Notes under the pieces: model-generated
Told to the model about the DNA's origin: nothing
The model's input: the letters and a program-made list of their open reading frames with translations, nothing else
The model's database searches: none
From: Rattus norvegicus
Lineage: Eukaryota; Chordata; Mammalia; Rodentia; Muridae
Length of the DNA: 64,000 nt
NCBI RefSeq assembly: GCF_036323735.1
Contig: NW_026947396.1
Location: forward strand, 1-64,000
Reading direction: 5' to 3'
Program-made: the position numbers and the translations under genes
Part shown: piece after piece, positions 12,511 to 23,500 of the stretch
How positions within the stretch are numbered: position 1 is the first letter of the stretch
Layout of the letters: every line of letters starts with the position of its first letter

Positions 12511-13979
12511 CTAGATAAGATTGATGAAGGTAGGAAGTGCATTCTGCAAGGAACTGGATATAGATATTTACTGGAGACACAGATACAACATGTCAAATAC
12601 AGAAGTGAATGCTAGTAGCAAACCAGTGAACTGAAACCAGACATGTGGTTAAATTAAAAAAAAAAAAAGGATTAGAAGAACTGAACGTGCTTTAAACCAC
12701 ATAAGAACAATGATGCCAATGAACCAGAGATTTTTATAACTAGACCAATAATCAGAGAAAGTACATGGACTAGCCTATGGCTACAAATGCATATGCTGCA
12801 GAGGATGGCCTTTTTGGGCAACATTGAAAAGAGAAGCCCTTGTCCCCTCTAATTTGTCTCCCTGTTCAAGGCAATGTCATGCGGCAGAAAGTTTGGTTAG
12901 AGAAGAAGGATATGGAACAGGTAGGGATCTTATGCACAGGAAACTGGGAAAGGAAATAATATTTTAAATGTATATATAGAAACATCTAATGAAAAAGCAA
13001 TAAATTTTGTTTAAATATAAAAAAATGAATGATATAAAAGAAAAGAAAGCTGCAATGTCATCACAAATATTGACTCAGAAATCTGAAGTGGTAGAGTAAT
13101 ACTAGTGGAATGACTGAGTTATTGAAGTCCCAACTAGAAGCACTTCTCTCTCCCAAATATCAGTGTCAGACACAAAGTGCATGATAGGTATACAAAGCAT
13201 GTATGTGTTTACCTTTAGTTAGTGACACAATACTTGTTTTTCCCTTCTTCCTTAGGACCTTTTCTTCTTGCGAAAAAGTGTAAAGGTCATGAGTTCTCAG
13301 GAAAACAACTGTGCCCTTCACAACACTTGGCTTTTGGAATAAAGAAATAAATGATATAAACCCTTTGACTTCCAGGAACCATAAGAACAGGGAAGTCTAC
13401 AAGCTTCTAAGAGCCTCACAGTTCCTTATTCCCTTATATAGAAGCTCAGATCAAGGCTATCTCTTCAGCCATCCCACTCAACCCCTACCAAGGGCTCTCT
13501 GAGTTTTCCAAAGGACCACATATTTCTTCCTTGTTTTTTTATACCAAGATAGAAGGCCAGCATCCTTCTACCCATTTCCAATCTCTTCATCCTCTTTATT
13601 ATCACTCCCCAATTTCTCTGAATTAAATGTCAAGCAGTAACCACTTTCAAAGTATGTCTCCTGTGACACAGTGGAAACCTTTATGTACTCCATCTGTCTA
13701 ATTCTAGAGATTTCTCTCTGCTTCACTAGTGGTTTCATGTTCTGAATGGAGAAACTTGTTCAGGGGCTTGGCATGGGTAATAAAGATGTAGGAACATGGA
13801 GTGTTGGAGATTCTTCTAGAGAATATTATTATTCTGTATGTCACAGATTTTTTCCTGTGACATACAGTTCAATTTTCTAGGTTTTCTCTGTTTTCCAAAG
13901 TCTAGTATTTTCCCTACAGACCTTTTATTGAATGAATATTGTATTTGAATTTCTTATTGTAAATTCCTTGAAAAGCAAC

Positions 13980-14288
13980 TGTAGGCAGCTGCGACGTGCC
14001 AGGACTCTAAGTTGGTGCTAGTTTCTGCCTTCCACCCTCCCAATGGTGAGCTCTCCTTTTAGTAAACTATTCCTTATTTGGCTATGCCGCCTGGCCTGCC
14101 AGATTCTGCATTTTGAAAGCCTATCTGCATGACCCATTTGGCTTGCTAGGATTGGCCAGCACTATCTATTTAAGTTTGGTTTGGGGGTTCCCTGTGGTCA
14201 GAAATTGTATCAACGTTCCTGAGTAAAACTCGTCGAAGATGATCTTCACTATTCTTGTCTTCCATGCTGGTCGAGGGTGGACATGGCA
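13980..14288 (+). repeat. 5' LTR of the provirus
   Basis: Starts 'tgtaggcagctgc' and ends 'gggtggacatggca'. It contains an inverted CCAAT box near 14,151, a TATA-like 'tatttaag' near 14,167 and a variant poly(A) signal 'agtaaa' near 14,222. It matches the 3' LTR along its length, with many differences. Confidence 0.85.
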
Positions 14289-14290
14289 AG

Positions 14291-14309
14291 TGGTGACCCG
14301 TAAAGGGAC
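14291..14309 (+). other. Primer-binding site, tRNA-Lys-like
   Basis: 'tggtgacccgtaaagggac' lies two bases after the LTR. It resembles the tRNA-Lys primer site used by betaretroviruses, with several mismatches and one extra base. Confidence 0.5.
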
Positions 14310-14497
14310 CTCCTGATATCAGAATTTCTTGCAGTCGGGGCATCGCTGGAAATTTCCCAAGGTAAGGTGGGACCATAAGGACCGTGGGAAATAAGTGGTT
14401 ATAAATTCTCAGGGTAGTTAAAAAGTAAGTTCTCGGTAGAAACAAACTGAAATTAGGAAGACACTTGGTAAATTTAGTCACAGCAGCCTAGAAAGTT

Positions 14498-14908
14498 TTG
14501 ATCCTGAGGACCTCACAGTCTCATCCAATTTTTCTGGCTCTTCAAGAGCTGTTTGAGCATAAGAAACTAAAAATAAAAAGGAGCACCATAGAGAGATTTT
14601 TGTGTGAATGCCATGTCTTTGCTCCCTGGTTCTTAGTCTCTGGTAATCTTACTGTGGCAAGTTGGGAAAAAATAGGGAAAGACCTTGATTTTGCATTGGA
14701 ACAGGGGACTCTAAGACCTGGGGTCCATCCAGTGTGGCATTTACTGCATAGTTGTCCTGAGGATCAAAAATGTTGTCAGGCAACTATAGAGAAGGGGAAA
14801 GCTGCCCATGAAATGCTTCAAGAGGAAAGTTCAGAAAACCAGGGAGGTACAAAGGAGACAGACTCAGAAAAGACAGATATAGAGGAAGAAACAGACGAAA
14901 CAGATTAA
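14498..14908 (+). pseudogene. ERV gag remnant: matrix region
   Basis: In the intact family this is the membrane-binding matrix part of Gag. The frame reads with a betaretroviral matrix pattern (key residues ALQELFEHKKLKIKRS, then RPGVHPVWHLLHSC), followed by an acidic tail rich in E, T and D. There is no ATG: the open frame begins at a TTG, so the original start is lost. Downstream, gag is interrupted by a separate LTR at 15,047. Assignment to betaretrovirus-like Gag is from pattern recognition. Confidence 0.75.
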
Positions 14909-15046
14909 GAAGAAGAAAAGGAAAAAGTCTAAAATGGTGGAGGAACTCCCTAGGAGGGTACCCTCAGCTCCTCCTCCCTGCAAAGTTGTAGAGGGAGAAA
15001 ATAAAGTTTCAGGTGCAGGGGGTCCTCCTGTGGTTAACAACGGCAC

Positions 15047-15309
15047 TGTACATGTGCAGGGTTTTCACCCGGCATCAATTGGCTAGTAATATGCTAATGA
15101 GGGAGCAGCACAATGCTAATGAGGTAATTCATGCTCCACCAATCCCTGAAGGACAATTAGCATAGCCTCTGCTGCTGTCTTTATAAGGTGAGCACTCTTG
15201 CTGCTTGAGGTCCCACTGTCCCTGTTCAAGAGAGCTGTACAATAAAGGCTTGTTCGCAGAGGAATCCTGTTGCCACGGCTTCTTCTTGCGAGACATTGGG
15301 CACGCAACA
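15047..15309 (+). mobile_element. Solo LTR nested in gag (class II type)
   Basis: Gag coding is broken between the acidic tail of matrix and the start of capsid by a non-coding block with LTR architecture. It has a TATA-like 'tataagg' near 15,182 and a poly(A) signal 'aataaa' at 15,241-15,246. It ends with the sequence around 'cgagacattgggcacgcaac', resembling the end of IAP-like LTRs. Two octamer-like 'atgctaat' copies lie at 15,091 and 15,113. Exact ends and a target-site duplication are uncertain. Confidence 0.65.
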
Positions 15310-16260
15310 AACAGGTAGTCCATTCTGCCCAGAAGTGTGGGAGCCAGTCCGCACAGAAGTGAATCTGGCCTATCCTGTTTATGTGGATGCTAATCAACAA
15401 AGGTATCATGAGCCTTTATACTTTAAGGTGATCAAGTCCCTGAAGGAATCAGTAACACTTATGGCATTATGGCCTCATTTACCATAGCTTAGGTTGAAGT
15501 CTGACACAGATTTTGCATGACTCCTAGTGATTGGATTAAACTTACTAGGGCCTGTCTTAGACTGCGACAGTATTTGTATTGGAGAACTTGTCTTATTGAG
15601 TTTCCCAATGAACACGCTGACTCTAACTTGGCAGCAGGGCGAGGGGCAGCCAGTCTGTCTGGGATAGAGATATGCTGCTCTGTCAGGGACACTTTGCCAA
15701 TACTCAGACAGGGTATCCAGGACAGGTTTACCAGCAGATTAAGAAGTTGCAACAAAGGCATGGAAATCCTTACCTAATAAGGGAGAAGTGAGTGGAAACC
15801 TAATCAAGATCCTTCAACGACCTATGGAGCCATAATCTGACTTTGTAGCCTGATTAGTGGAAGCAGCGGGGAGAGTCTTTGGCGACCCCGATATGGCTAT
15901 GGCGTTGATTAAACAGTTGGCCTATGAACAGTGCACAAAGGAATGTCGAGCTGCTATCATTCCTTACAAGAATAAGGGACTTGAAGCTTGGATGAAGGTA
16001 TGTAGAGAAATAGGGGGACCTTTGTCTAATGCTGGACTTGTGGATGCTGTTATGCAGAAGACGCAGAGAAAAGGAGGAAGTTCAGGAGTGTGTGTTAAGT
16101 GTGATCAACAGGTGCACCTAAAAATGCAATGTTGAGAAAGGAGAAGTCTATTCAGTACTGGAATTGGCCAACGCCCAAGGCAACAAGGTCTGTGCCACAA
16201 GTCCAAAAAGGGGAACCATTGGGCTCATGAGTGCCACTCAGTAAAAGACATCAATGGGCA
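15310..16260 (+). pseudogene. ERV gag remnant: capsid and nucleocapsid
   Basis: The capsid start is recognisable at 15,370-15,450 (PVYVDANQQRYHEPLYFKVI). A further capsid segment lies around 15,525-15,610 (SDWIKLTRACLRLRQYLYW). The C-terminal capsid is at about 15,890-16,020 (IKQLAYEQCTKECRAAI). A first zinc knuckle at about 16,090-16,135 has two Cys, the His and a final Cys, but adjacent spacing is altered. A second at about 16,195-16,235 reads CHKSKKGNHWAHEC, where the second Cys of the CCHC pattern has become Ser. Several stops and frame changes separate these pieces, so no Gag product is expected. Confidence 0.75.
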
Positions 16261-16491
16261 GCCTCTTAGCTCGGGTTTTGGTATAGCAGGTCCAAAAAAT
16301 GGACAGCCGGTTCCAGGACACCAGGACCTACAAATATGTGGGCCAGTGGAGAATCAGGACGTATAACAGAGTCACGAGATATGGCCGTCCCTTCGCCATC
16401 CAAGAGGACAAGGTGAGCCACTAAGTGCTCCACAGGACTGGACCTCTGCTCCACCAGCAGACCTGTACTAACACCTTGAATGGGGGTCTAG

Positions 16492-16968
16492 TTGATAGAA
16501 TCTGATTTTAAAGGACCCCTTGAACCTGGGCCAGTAGGGTTACTTATAGGGAGATCATCTACATATTTAAAAGGACTACATGTCCATCCAGGAGTTATTT
16601 ACCCAGATTATACTGGGGTAGTCAAGATCATGGTAGAATCACTGAAAGGTATTGCTACCATTTCCCCTGGGGACAGAATACCCCAAATATTACTTTTGCC
16701 TAGACTTCATGAAAGATTTGTAGCCCACTCTAGAGGGAGAGGAGAGAATGGTTTCCATTCCACAGTCCCCGACCTTACATTTTTAGCCTTGGGTTTAAAC
16801 CAAAGCCCAGTAATGGAGCTAAGGGTAGATGGTAAAAGGATCCTAGGAGTGTTGGATAAAGGGGCCGATAGAAGTATAATAGCTAAGAAAGATTGGCCCT
16901 CTGGAAGACCAGTACAGGCCTCATCTCAAACATTCCAGGTCTCCATTAGACAAAAGCTCCTGATATGA
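16492..16968 (+). pseudogene. ERV dUTPase-protease remnant
   Basis: In this family dUTPase removes dUTP and the aspartic protease matures Gag and Gag-Pol. The first half shows dUTPase motifs (GLLIGRSS near residue 17, then GVIYPDYTGVVKIMV). The second half shows the retroviral protease active-site region as LDKGAD, where the usual residue after the catalytic Asp is Thr or Ser but here is Lys. The open frame starts at TTG directly after an in-frame stop. The Lys substitution alone would be expected to abolish protease function. dUTPase followed by protease is typical of betaretroviruses. Confidence 0.8.
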
Positions 16969-17315
16969 GGGCAAGACAACTGAGTTGGAGAGATCAGGAA
17001 GGGCATTCAGGAGTTATGCAACCCTATGGGTTGGATTTGCCCATTTCCCTTTGGGGGAGATATTTGCTGAAAGATATGGGTTTCAAATTGACCACTGAGT
17101 ATTCTGAAACTTCACTAAAGATTATGAAACATATTGGCTATTTTTCTGGTATTGGAATAGGGAAACACCTGCAGGGTACGACTAACCCTATAACTGCCCA
17201 ACAGAGGGAAAGGAATCAGGTCCTGGGTTTTTCCATGGGGCCACTGAAGAAGGGTTCCTATTACCTGGAAAACAGAGGAGCCGGTTTGGGTTCCTCAGTG
17301 GCTGCTTTCTTCTGA
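16969..17315 (+). pseudogene. ERV protease C-terminus and G-patch remnant
   Basis: Follows the protease in a shifted frame. A glycine-rich G-patch segment is visible at about 17,135-17,230 (GYFSGIGIGKHLQG, with a later GF-x-M-G). G-patch domains at the end of protease are a betaretroviral hallmark and are thought to help reverse transcription. Confidence 0.65.
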
Positions 17316-17927
17316 GAAGTTTGCTACAACTAAAGCTGGGTGCCAAGCTTATAAAACCATCAGTATTACCTTGGAATACCCCAATTTTTGTGTTTAAAAA
17401 GAAGTCAGGGAAATGGAGACTGTTGCATGATTTACGAGTTATTAATGAACAGATGCAAATCATGGGCCCCAGTGCAACTCGGGCTTCCTCTTTTATCCTC
17501 TCTGCCAGACTGTTGGCCTGTTGTAGTGATTGATATAAAAGATTGCTTTTTCTCCATACCTCTTTGTCCAAGAGATAGTGAAAGATTTGCTTTTACTGTT
17601 CCATCATGCAATCATGAAGAACTTGATCAACGACTACAATGGGTAGTTTTACCACAGGGTATGGCCAATAGCCCTTCTGTGTGTCAACTTTTTGTGGGCA
17701 ATGCCATTGCCCCAATAAGACAGAAGTTTCCTGCACCCAATTTTACAGATGATATACTTTTAACTGCAAAGTATGAAGAGATTTTAGATTTAGTATATGG
17801 AAATTTAGTTAAATTGCTAGAAGGTAGGGGATTTGATTACTGCCCCAGAAAAGGCACAAAAGGGCAATTTTGTGAATTATTTAAGAACAAAACTAAGTTC
17901 TTATACCTTTATCCCCCAGAAGGTTGA
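17316..17927 (+). pseudogene. ERV reverse transcriptase remnant
   Basis: RT would copy viral RNA into DNA. Two open frames overlap at about 17,388-17,533 and must be joined by a frameshift. The first holds the fingers region (VLPWNTPIFVFKKKSGKWRL) and LHDLRVIN. The second holds the first catalytic Asp region (VVVIDIKDCFFSIPL), the LPQGMANSP motif and the active-site loop. There the usual Y-x-D-D reads FTDD: both Asp remain, but the Tyr is Phe. A frameshift plus later stops make it non-functional. Confidence 0.85.
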
Positions 17928-18880
17928 ATTGAGGTAAGATAATCTTAAGACTCTTAATGATTTTGAAAAATTACTAGGAGATATTAATTGGGTCAGATGT
18001 CATTTAAAATTACCAAATTATGAATTAAAACCATTGTATAATACTTTAGTTGTGGATTCGGCCTTGTAATCTCCAAGACAATTGACTGATGAAGCAAAGG
18101 AAGCTTTAGAGAAGGTTGAAAAAGGATTACAAGGCACAATTTTACATCGATGGAAGGAGGGTGCTATGCATTCTAGCCACCCACAGGCAGCCCACAGTAT
18201 TGTTGTGGCAAGATGGTCCTCTGCTTTGGGTTTATCCCAAGGTTTCTCCAGCTAGATCAGTAGAGTATTACCATACAGCAGTTGCATGATTAGCCCTGAA
18301 TGCGATCCAACAGTGCGTACAATAATTTGTTGTTTCCCCAACCTCAATCATCGTGCCCTATACAGGTCAGCAGATGAAGATCTTGTGTGGCACTGTGGAT
18401 GATTGGGCTATATCATGCTGTGGATTCCATGGAGAGATAGATAATCATTATCCAAAACACTCTTTGCTATCCTTCTTTAAAGAACATCCCGTGATCTTTC
18501 AGTGTTCCTATATAGGGGGCGCCAAACATTTTTACAGATGGATCCAAAAATGGCTGTGGAGCTTATGTGATTAACCATCAAGAGACAATTTTGTGCCAAT
18601 ATCAACCCGGCTCTCCACAAATAATTGAATTCAAGATTGTGCAGGAAGTGTAAAAAATTGTTCCTTTGCTTTAATTTGCTCTCTGATTCGTCATATATGT
18701 TAATGCAGTTAAGATATTAGAAGTGGCTGGCCCTATTAAAATTAGCAGCACGGTATGCCAGCTGCTGAGAGAACTTCAGGAATTGATCTGAGAAAGAGGT
18801 CACAAGTTTTTTGTCCAAAATATTAGAGCACATAAAGGTTTGCCTGCTCCTCTCAGTGAGTGAAATGATCTTGTGGATAG
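17928..18880 (+). pseudogene. ERV RT connection and RNase H remnant
   Basis: The connection region is readable from about 17,940 (KLLGDINWVRCHLKLP). RNase H begins near 18,528 with FTDGSKNGCGAYVI, which keeps the first acidic residue and the glycine of the TDGS motif. Stops and frame changes are frequent. RNase H in the intact family degrades the RNA strand during reverse transcription. Confidence 0.7.
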
Positions 18881-18884
18881 ATGT

Positions 18885-19560
18885 ACCCGAATGGAGTTCA
18901 TATTCCTAAGCTCATCATTGGATGAAGCCCAACACTTTCATAAACAATTTAATGTGGTTACTAAGACCTTAGAGCAGAAGTTTCACTTGTCTTGAGCAGA
19001 TGCTTGACAGATAGTTTTAGGATGTCAACAGTGTATCACTTTTCACCATCCCCATAGTGTAGGGGTTAATCCTAGAGGACGTTTGCCCCTAAAGGTTTGG
19101 CAAATGGATGTAACTCACATATCTGGATTTGGGAGCCTAAAATACATTCATGTTTCTGTGGATACTTGTTGAGGTGTCATTCATGCTACCACTACGAGTG
19201 GAGAAAATGCACCCAATGTTGTTGGACACTGCCTCTAAGCCTGGGCTGCTTGGGGAAACCCTCAACACTTAAAAACTGATCGTGGCCCAGCATAAACTGC
19301 CAAATCTTTCAAATCCTTTTATAAACAGATGAATGTGCCATGACCTGCCTTATAATCCCCAACATCAATGTGTTGTTGAGCAAGCACATCGTACCTTGAA
19401 GGAATGCATAATTAAACAAAAAAGGGGAATAGGCCATGGTAGAAGCCCCAAGGAACAGATATCCTTAGCCCCTTTTATTCTTAATTTTTTTTTTAATTTT
19501 GAATGATGATGGCCTTTCTGCTGCTGACCGACATCAGTGTCGGGCGGGCACATTGAAAGT
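18885..19560 (+). pseudogene. ERV integrase remnant
   Basis: The HHCC zinc region lies at about 18,925-19,045 (two His, then CQQC). The catalytic core starts near 19,100 with WQMDVTHISGFGSLKY (first Asp), then LKTDRGPA near 19,270 (second Asp), then the segment with the catalytic Glu near 19,370-19,420 (CVVEQAHRTLKE). In-frame stops occur within the core. Confidence 0.8.
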
Positions 19561-19699
19561 TATGTGAAAGGGAAAGATGTGATCACTGGCTTATAGCATG
19601 GACCAGATCCCATGTTGGCATGTGCAAGAGGGTCTGTTTGTGTGTTTCCTCCGGATCTGCAAGATCCTTTGTAGGTCCCTGAAAGATTGACCAGGAGGT

Positions 19700-20090
19700 G
19701 CTACAAGAATGATGATCCTGCTGTTGCTGACACTCCTCGGTGTGACCCAAATGCTGGTTCAAACAGAGCCCTGGTGGGGGATACTACCGGTGTTCCCAAG
19801 ACTCATGCCGATACGTCATGACTTTTAAGCCCACTCCTCTAATTTGGTTAAACAGTTGTCACGTTATCTTCAAGGCAATTGGGCAGGAGAATTCGACTCC
19901 TAAATGGATCAGCTACATGTAGCCATCCTGAAGATGAACTCCACACGTGCAGATGCTAGACTGGCTACAAGATTGTCATCTTGGATTGCTAATGCTAAGA
20001 ATCATCTGAGGGTATGGGTGGGTATGGAAACCCTAGCTGGACTCTTGCTGCTGGTCTCCCTAGTGTGCCTGTGGTTTCTATTTTAGAATG
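19700..20090 (+). pseudogene. ERV env remnant (leader and membrane anchor only)
   Basis: A hydrophobic leader-like stretch is readable near 19,705-19,760. A 60-codon frame at 19,904-20,086 ends in a hydrophobic stretch of about 20 residues, rich in L and V, typical of an Env membrane anchor. The surface subunit is missing, so this is a heavily deleted env. Family assignment is inferred from position before the 3' LTR. Confidence 0.5.
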
Positions 20091-20370
20091 AGGTTTGTTC
20101 AGAGGTGGCACACAGTTTGCAGCCATTGAAGCAGGACAGTCCCCTCAAGCCTGTCTAAGGGTCATTCAGAAGACCTTGTTGTACCTCACGCCCGAGTATG
20201 TGTGAGTGACTGTGCACAGTGATGGGCAACCTACCTTCTATCTATGGCATGGAAACTTGTGGAAGACGAGTTGTCCTAAGACTGGTTTAATGAAGAGATG
20301 ATCCTAAGACACGTGGTTGGGGAGGGGTCACCATGCTCAGTGGTTCCTTTGCCTGCTTGGTTAATTAAAT

Positions 20371-20382
20371 AAAAGGGGGAAC
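20371..20382 (+). other. Polypurine tract
   Basis: 'aaaagggggaac' directly precedes the 3' LTR, as expected for the plus-strand primer of a retrovirus. Confidence 0.75.
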
Positions 20383-20687
20383 TATAGGCAGCGGTGTTTG
20401 GTCCGCCTCAAACATGGCACTGGTTTCCACCTTCCACCCTCCCAATGGTGCGCTCTCCTTGTAGTAAGCAGGTTCTTATTTGTCTATGCCTGCCTGGTCT
20501 GCTAGCTTCTGCATAGTGATAGCCTACCGGCATGGCCCACGTTGCTTGCTGGGATTGGCCAGCACTAGCTATTTAAGTGTGCTCCGGGGGTTCCCTAGTG
20601 TCTGAAAATTGTATCAAGGTTCCTGAGTAAAACTGCTTGAAGAAGATCTTCATTGGTCATGTCTTCCTTGTTAGTCGAGGTTGGGCA
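20383..20687 (+). repeat. 3' LTR of the provirus
   Basis: Starts 'tataggcagcgg' and ends 'cgaggttgggca'. The TATA-like box near 20,570 and 'agtaaa' near 20,626 correspond to those in the 5' LTR. Its first base pair has lost the canonical TG. Confidence 0.85.
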
Positions 20688-21209
20688 TGATAAGGGACTT
20701 TGTAAATATTCCTCCATGTGTACTCAAAAATATTGTTTTCAAATTCCATTCTCTGCAATGATTTTGGTCACAAAGGGGACCCAGGTAATGAGTGAGTATA
20801 ACATTGTAAATATGGTGTACCTATTTCAAATGATGAATTCCCAAATACTTATTTTATAAAAAAAATTACCAGACATCAGGAAAGCAAAGGACAACATGGA
20901 CTAATGAATTTGGTTTCTTGTCCCATTTGATATCAGTACTACATTATTGAGCTTCCAGAATTCCTATGGCCAGACTTGAGGTTTTAGGATGTTTTAACAT
21001 GATTCTATCTTAAGGCAAAACATAAGATACCAGATGATGGGCAGGGAGAAGAATGGCTTGGGGAACAGTTAAACATTTACTTAAATAGGTTTATAAAAAC
21101 AGGAAGGAGTATTTTTGAAATGGTCATTTGTGAATTCTATGTTCTTGACATAGGTGGGCAGAATCCATGTTAACATTCCACTTAAACACTTAGGTGTTGG
21201 AGCCATCAA

Positions 21210-21210
<1 letters not shown>

Positions 21211-21271
<61 letters not shown>
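21211..21271. repeat. (AT)n microsatellite in c5
   Basis: About 60 bases of TA/AT at the unit's simple-repeat site. Open frames of repeated Y-I residues across it are artefacts. Confidence 0.95.
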
Positions 21272-21275
<4 letters not shown>

Positions 21276-21994
21276 CAGTCAAAAAAACTAGATATGATTG
21301 ACGAAAGTAAGAAGTGCATTCTTCCAGGAACCAGATATAAATATTTCTTGAGAGACACAGATATAGCATGTCAAATACATAAGTTAATGCTAGTAGTAAG
21401 CCAGTGAACTGAATATGGACCTCTTTTTGGTAAATTTTGAATAAAGATAGAGGAGCTGAGGGTGTTTTCAAACCCATACTAACAACAATACCAATGACCA
21501 GAGCTTTCTCGTACTAGCCCAACATACAAAAAAAGTACATGGACTGACCTATGGCTCCAAATGCATATGTGGCTGAGATGGCCTTTTTGGGCAACATTGG
21601 AAAGAGAGGCCTTGTCCTCCACAGTTTGTCTCCCAGTTCAAGGGAATTTCATGCGGCAGAAAGGCTGGTTAGAGAAGAAGGTAATGGAATGGGTAGGGAT
21701 CTTATGGAAAGGAAATGGAGAAAGGAAATATTTTAAATGTATATGTAGAAACATCTACTTAAAGAAGAAAAAATTGCTAAAATATAAAAAAAATGAATGA
21801 TATAAAAGAAAAGAAAGCTGCCAAGCAATCTCACATATTGACTCAGAAATCTGAAGTGGTAGTCAGGTTAATACTAGTATAAAGACTGAGATGATGAAGT
21901 CTCAACTAGAAGCAGTTCTTTCTCCCAGATATCAGTGTCAGATACAAAGTGCCCTATAGGTTTCCAAAGCATTGAGGAGTTTAACTTGAGTTAG

Positions 21995-23436
21995 GGACAC
22001 AATACTTGTTTTTCCCTTCTTCCTTAGGACCTTTTCTTCTTGACAAAAACAGTACAGTCATGAGCTCTCAGGAAATCAACTGTGTCCTTCATAACACTTG
22101 GTTTTGGAATAAAGAAATAAATGATATAAACCCTCTGACATCCAGCAACCATAAGAACAGGGGAGTCCAGAAGCTTCTGACAGTCTCCCAACTCCTATTT
22201 CCCTTATGTGGAAGGCTCACATCAAGGCTATCTCTTCAGAGACCCCACTCAATTCCTACCAAGGACTCACTGAGCTTTCCAAAGGACCACATATTTCTTC
22301 CTTGTTTTTTATACCAAGACAGAAGGCCAGCTTCCTTCCCCCATCCTATCTCATCATCCACTTTGTTATCACTCTCCAATTTTCTCTGAATTAGAGGCCA
22401 ATTAGTAAACCCTAGAGGTATTGAAGGATATCTGAGAGACAGTTGCAATCATGACAACAGTTATGACATCACAGAATAAGCCAGGGCTCTCCAGGTTACA
22501 AGAGAGTTTTCAGGGAGGACCTAATGATCATGTCACTGAGAAATGCCATGTCCTACATCTTGAACATCTTTCTTTACATTGACAAGATTCGAGGGTGCCC
22601 TTTCCTGGTGTGTCTCTTCGACACGGAGGAAACCTTTATGTACTCCATCTATCTAAAGGAGAGACTTCTCTCTGCTTCACTAGTGGTTACATGTTCTGAA
22701 TGAAGAAAGTTATTAAGGGGCATGGCATGGGTAAAAAAGATTTAGGAAAATGGAGTGTAGGAGATTCTTCTAGATAATATTTTTATTCTATATATCATAG
22801 GTTCATTCTTGTGACATACAGTTCAATATTTGAGGGTTTCTCCGTTTCTCAAAGGTCAGCATTTACCTACAGACCTTGAATAGAATGAATATTGTATTTC
22901 AATTTCTTACTGTATATTGCTTGATAAGGGACTTTGTAAATATTCTTCAATGTGTACTCAAAAATTTTGTTGGCCAATTCCATTTTCTTCAATGAATTTG
23001 GTCACAAGTGACTCCAGCTATAGAGTGATTATAAAAGTGTAAATACTGTGAACCTACTACAAATGATAAACTCCCAAATCCTTATTTTATCAAAAAATTT
23101 CCAGACATCAGGAAAGCAAAGGACATTTTTCAATGTTCAATTCAGTTCTCTACTCCCATTTGATATCAGTACTAGACTACATAGCTTCCAGTTTTCCCAT
23201 GGGCAGACTTGAGGGTTTAGGATGTTTCACCATGATTCTTTCTTCAGGCCAATCCTAAGATATTGGATGATGTGAAGGGAGAAACATGGCTTGAGGAACA
23301 GTAAATTATCTACTTCAATAGGTAAACACAAGAGGACTATTTGAAACTGTCATTTGTGAATTTTAGATTCTTGACATAGTTGGGCAGAACCCATGTTAAC
23401 TTTCCCCTTAACCACATAGGTGGAGGAGCCACCAAA

Positions 23437-23500
<64 letters not shown>

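Larger units (their letters stand above)
10920..13230 (+). repeat. Array copy c4
   Basis: A complete unit of about 2.31 kb with an ID element at 12,238-12,329. At its simple-repeat site there is a run of about 23 A at 12,488-12,510. The L1 3' UTR-like part is about 12,465-12,995. Confidence 0.85.
13980..20687 (+). mobile_element. Class II (ERVK/betaretrovirus-like) provirus, defective
   Basis: Two related LTRs of about 305-309 bases bound a degenerate gag-pro-pol-env order on the plus strand. Class II assignment rests on a dUTPase fused to protease, a G-patch segment after protease, a Lys-tRNA-like primer site and the style of matrix and capsid. Every frame carries stops or frameshifts and the LTRs differ from each other throughout, so this is an old, non-functional copy. 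It inserted into array copy c5. No clean target-site duplication could be read. Confidence 0.9.
13230..21995 (+). repeat. Array copy c5, split by a provirus
   Basis: Unit sequence runs from 13,230 to about 13,979 and resumes at about 20,688 with 'tgataagggactttgtaaat', the direct continuation of the unit phrase 'attccttgataggggacttt'. There is an additional internal deletion near 13,630. The AT expansion is at 21,211-21,271 and the L1 3' UTR-like part is about 21,272-21,760. Confidence 0.85.

Noticed and set aside
15116..15409. Minus-strand frame of 97 codons
   Set aside because: It is antisense to the nested LTR and gag, with no independent support.
21190..21477. Open frames with long Y-I runs
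   Set aside because: They are translations of the AT microsatellite. The same holds at 23,337-23,594, 25,700-25,915 and 51,906-52,304.
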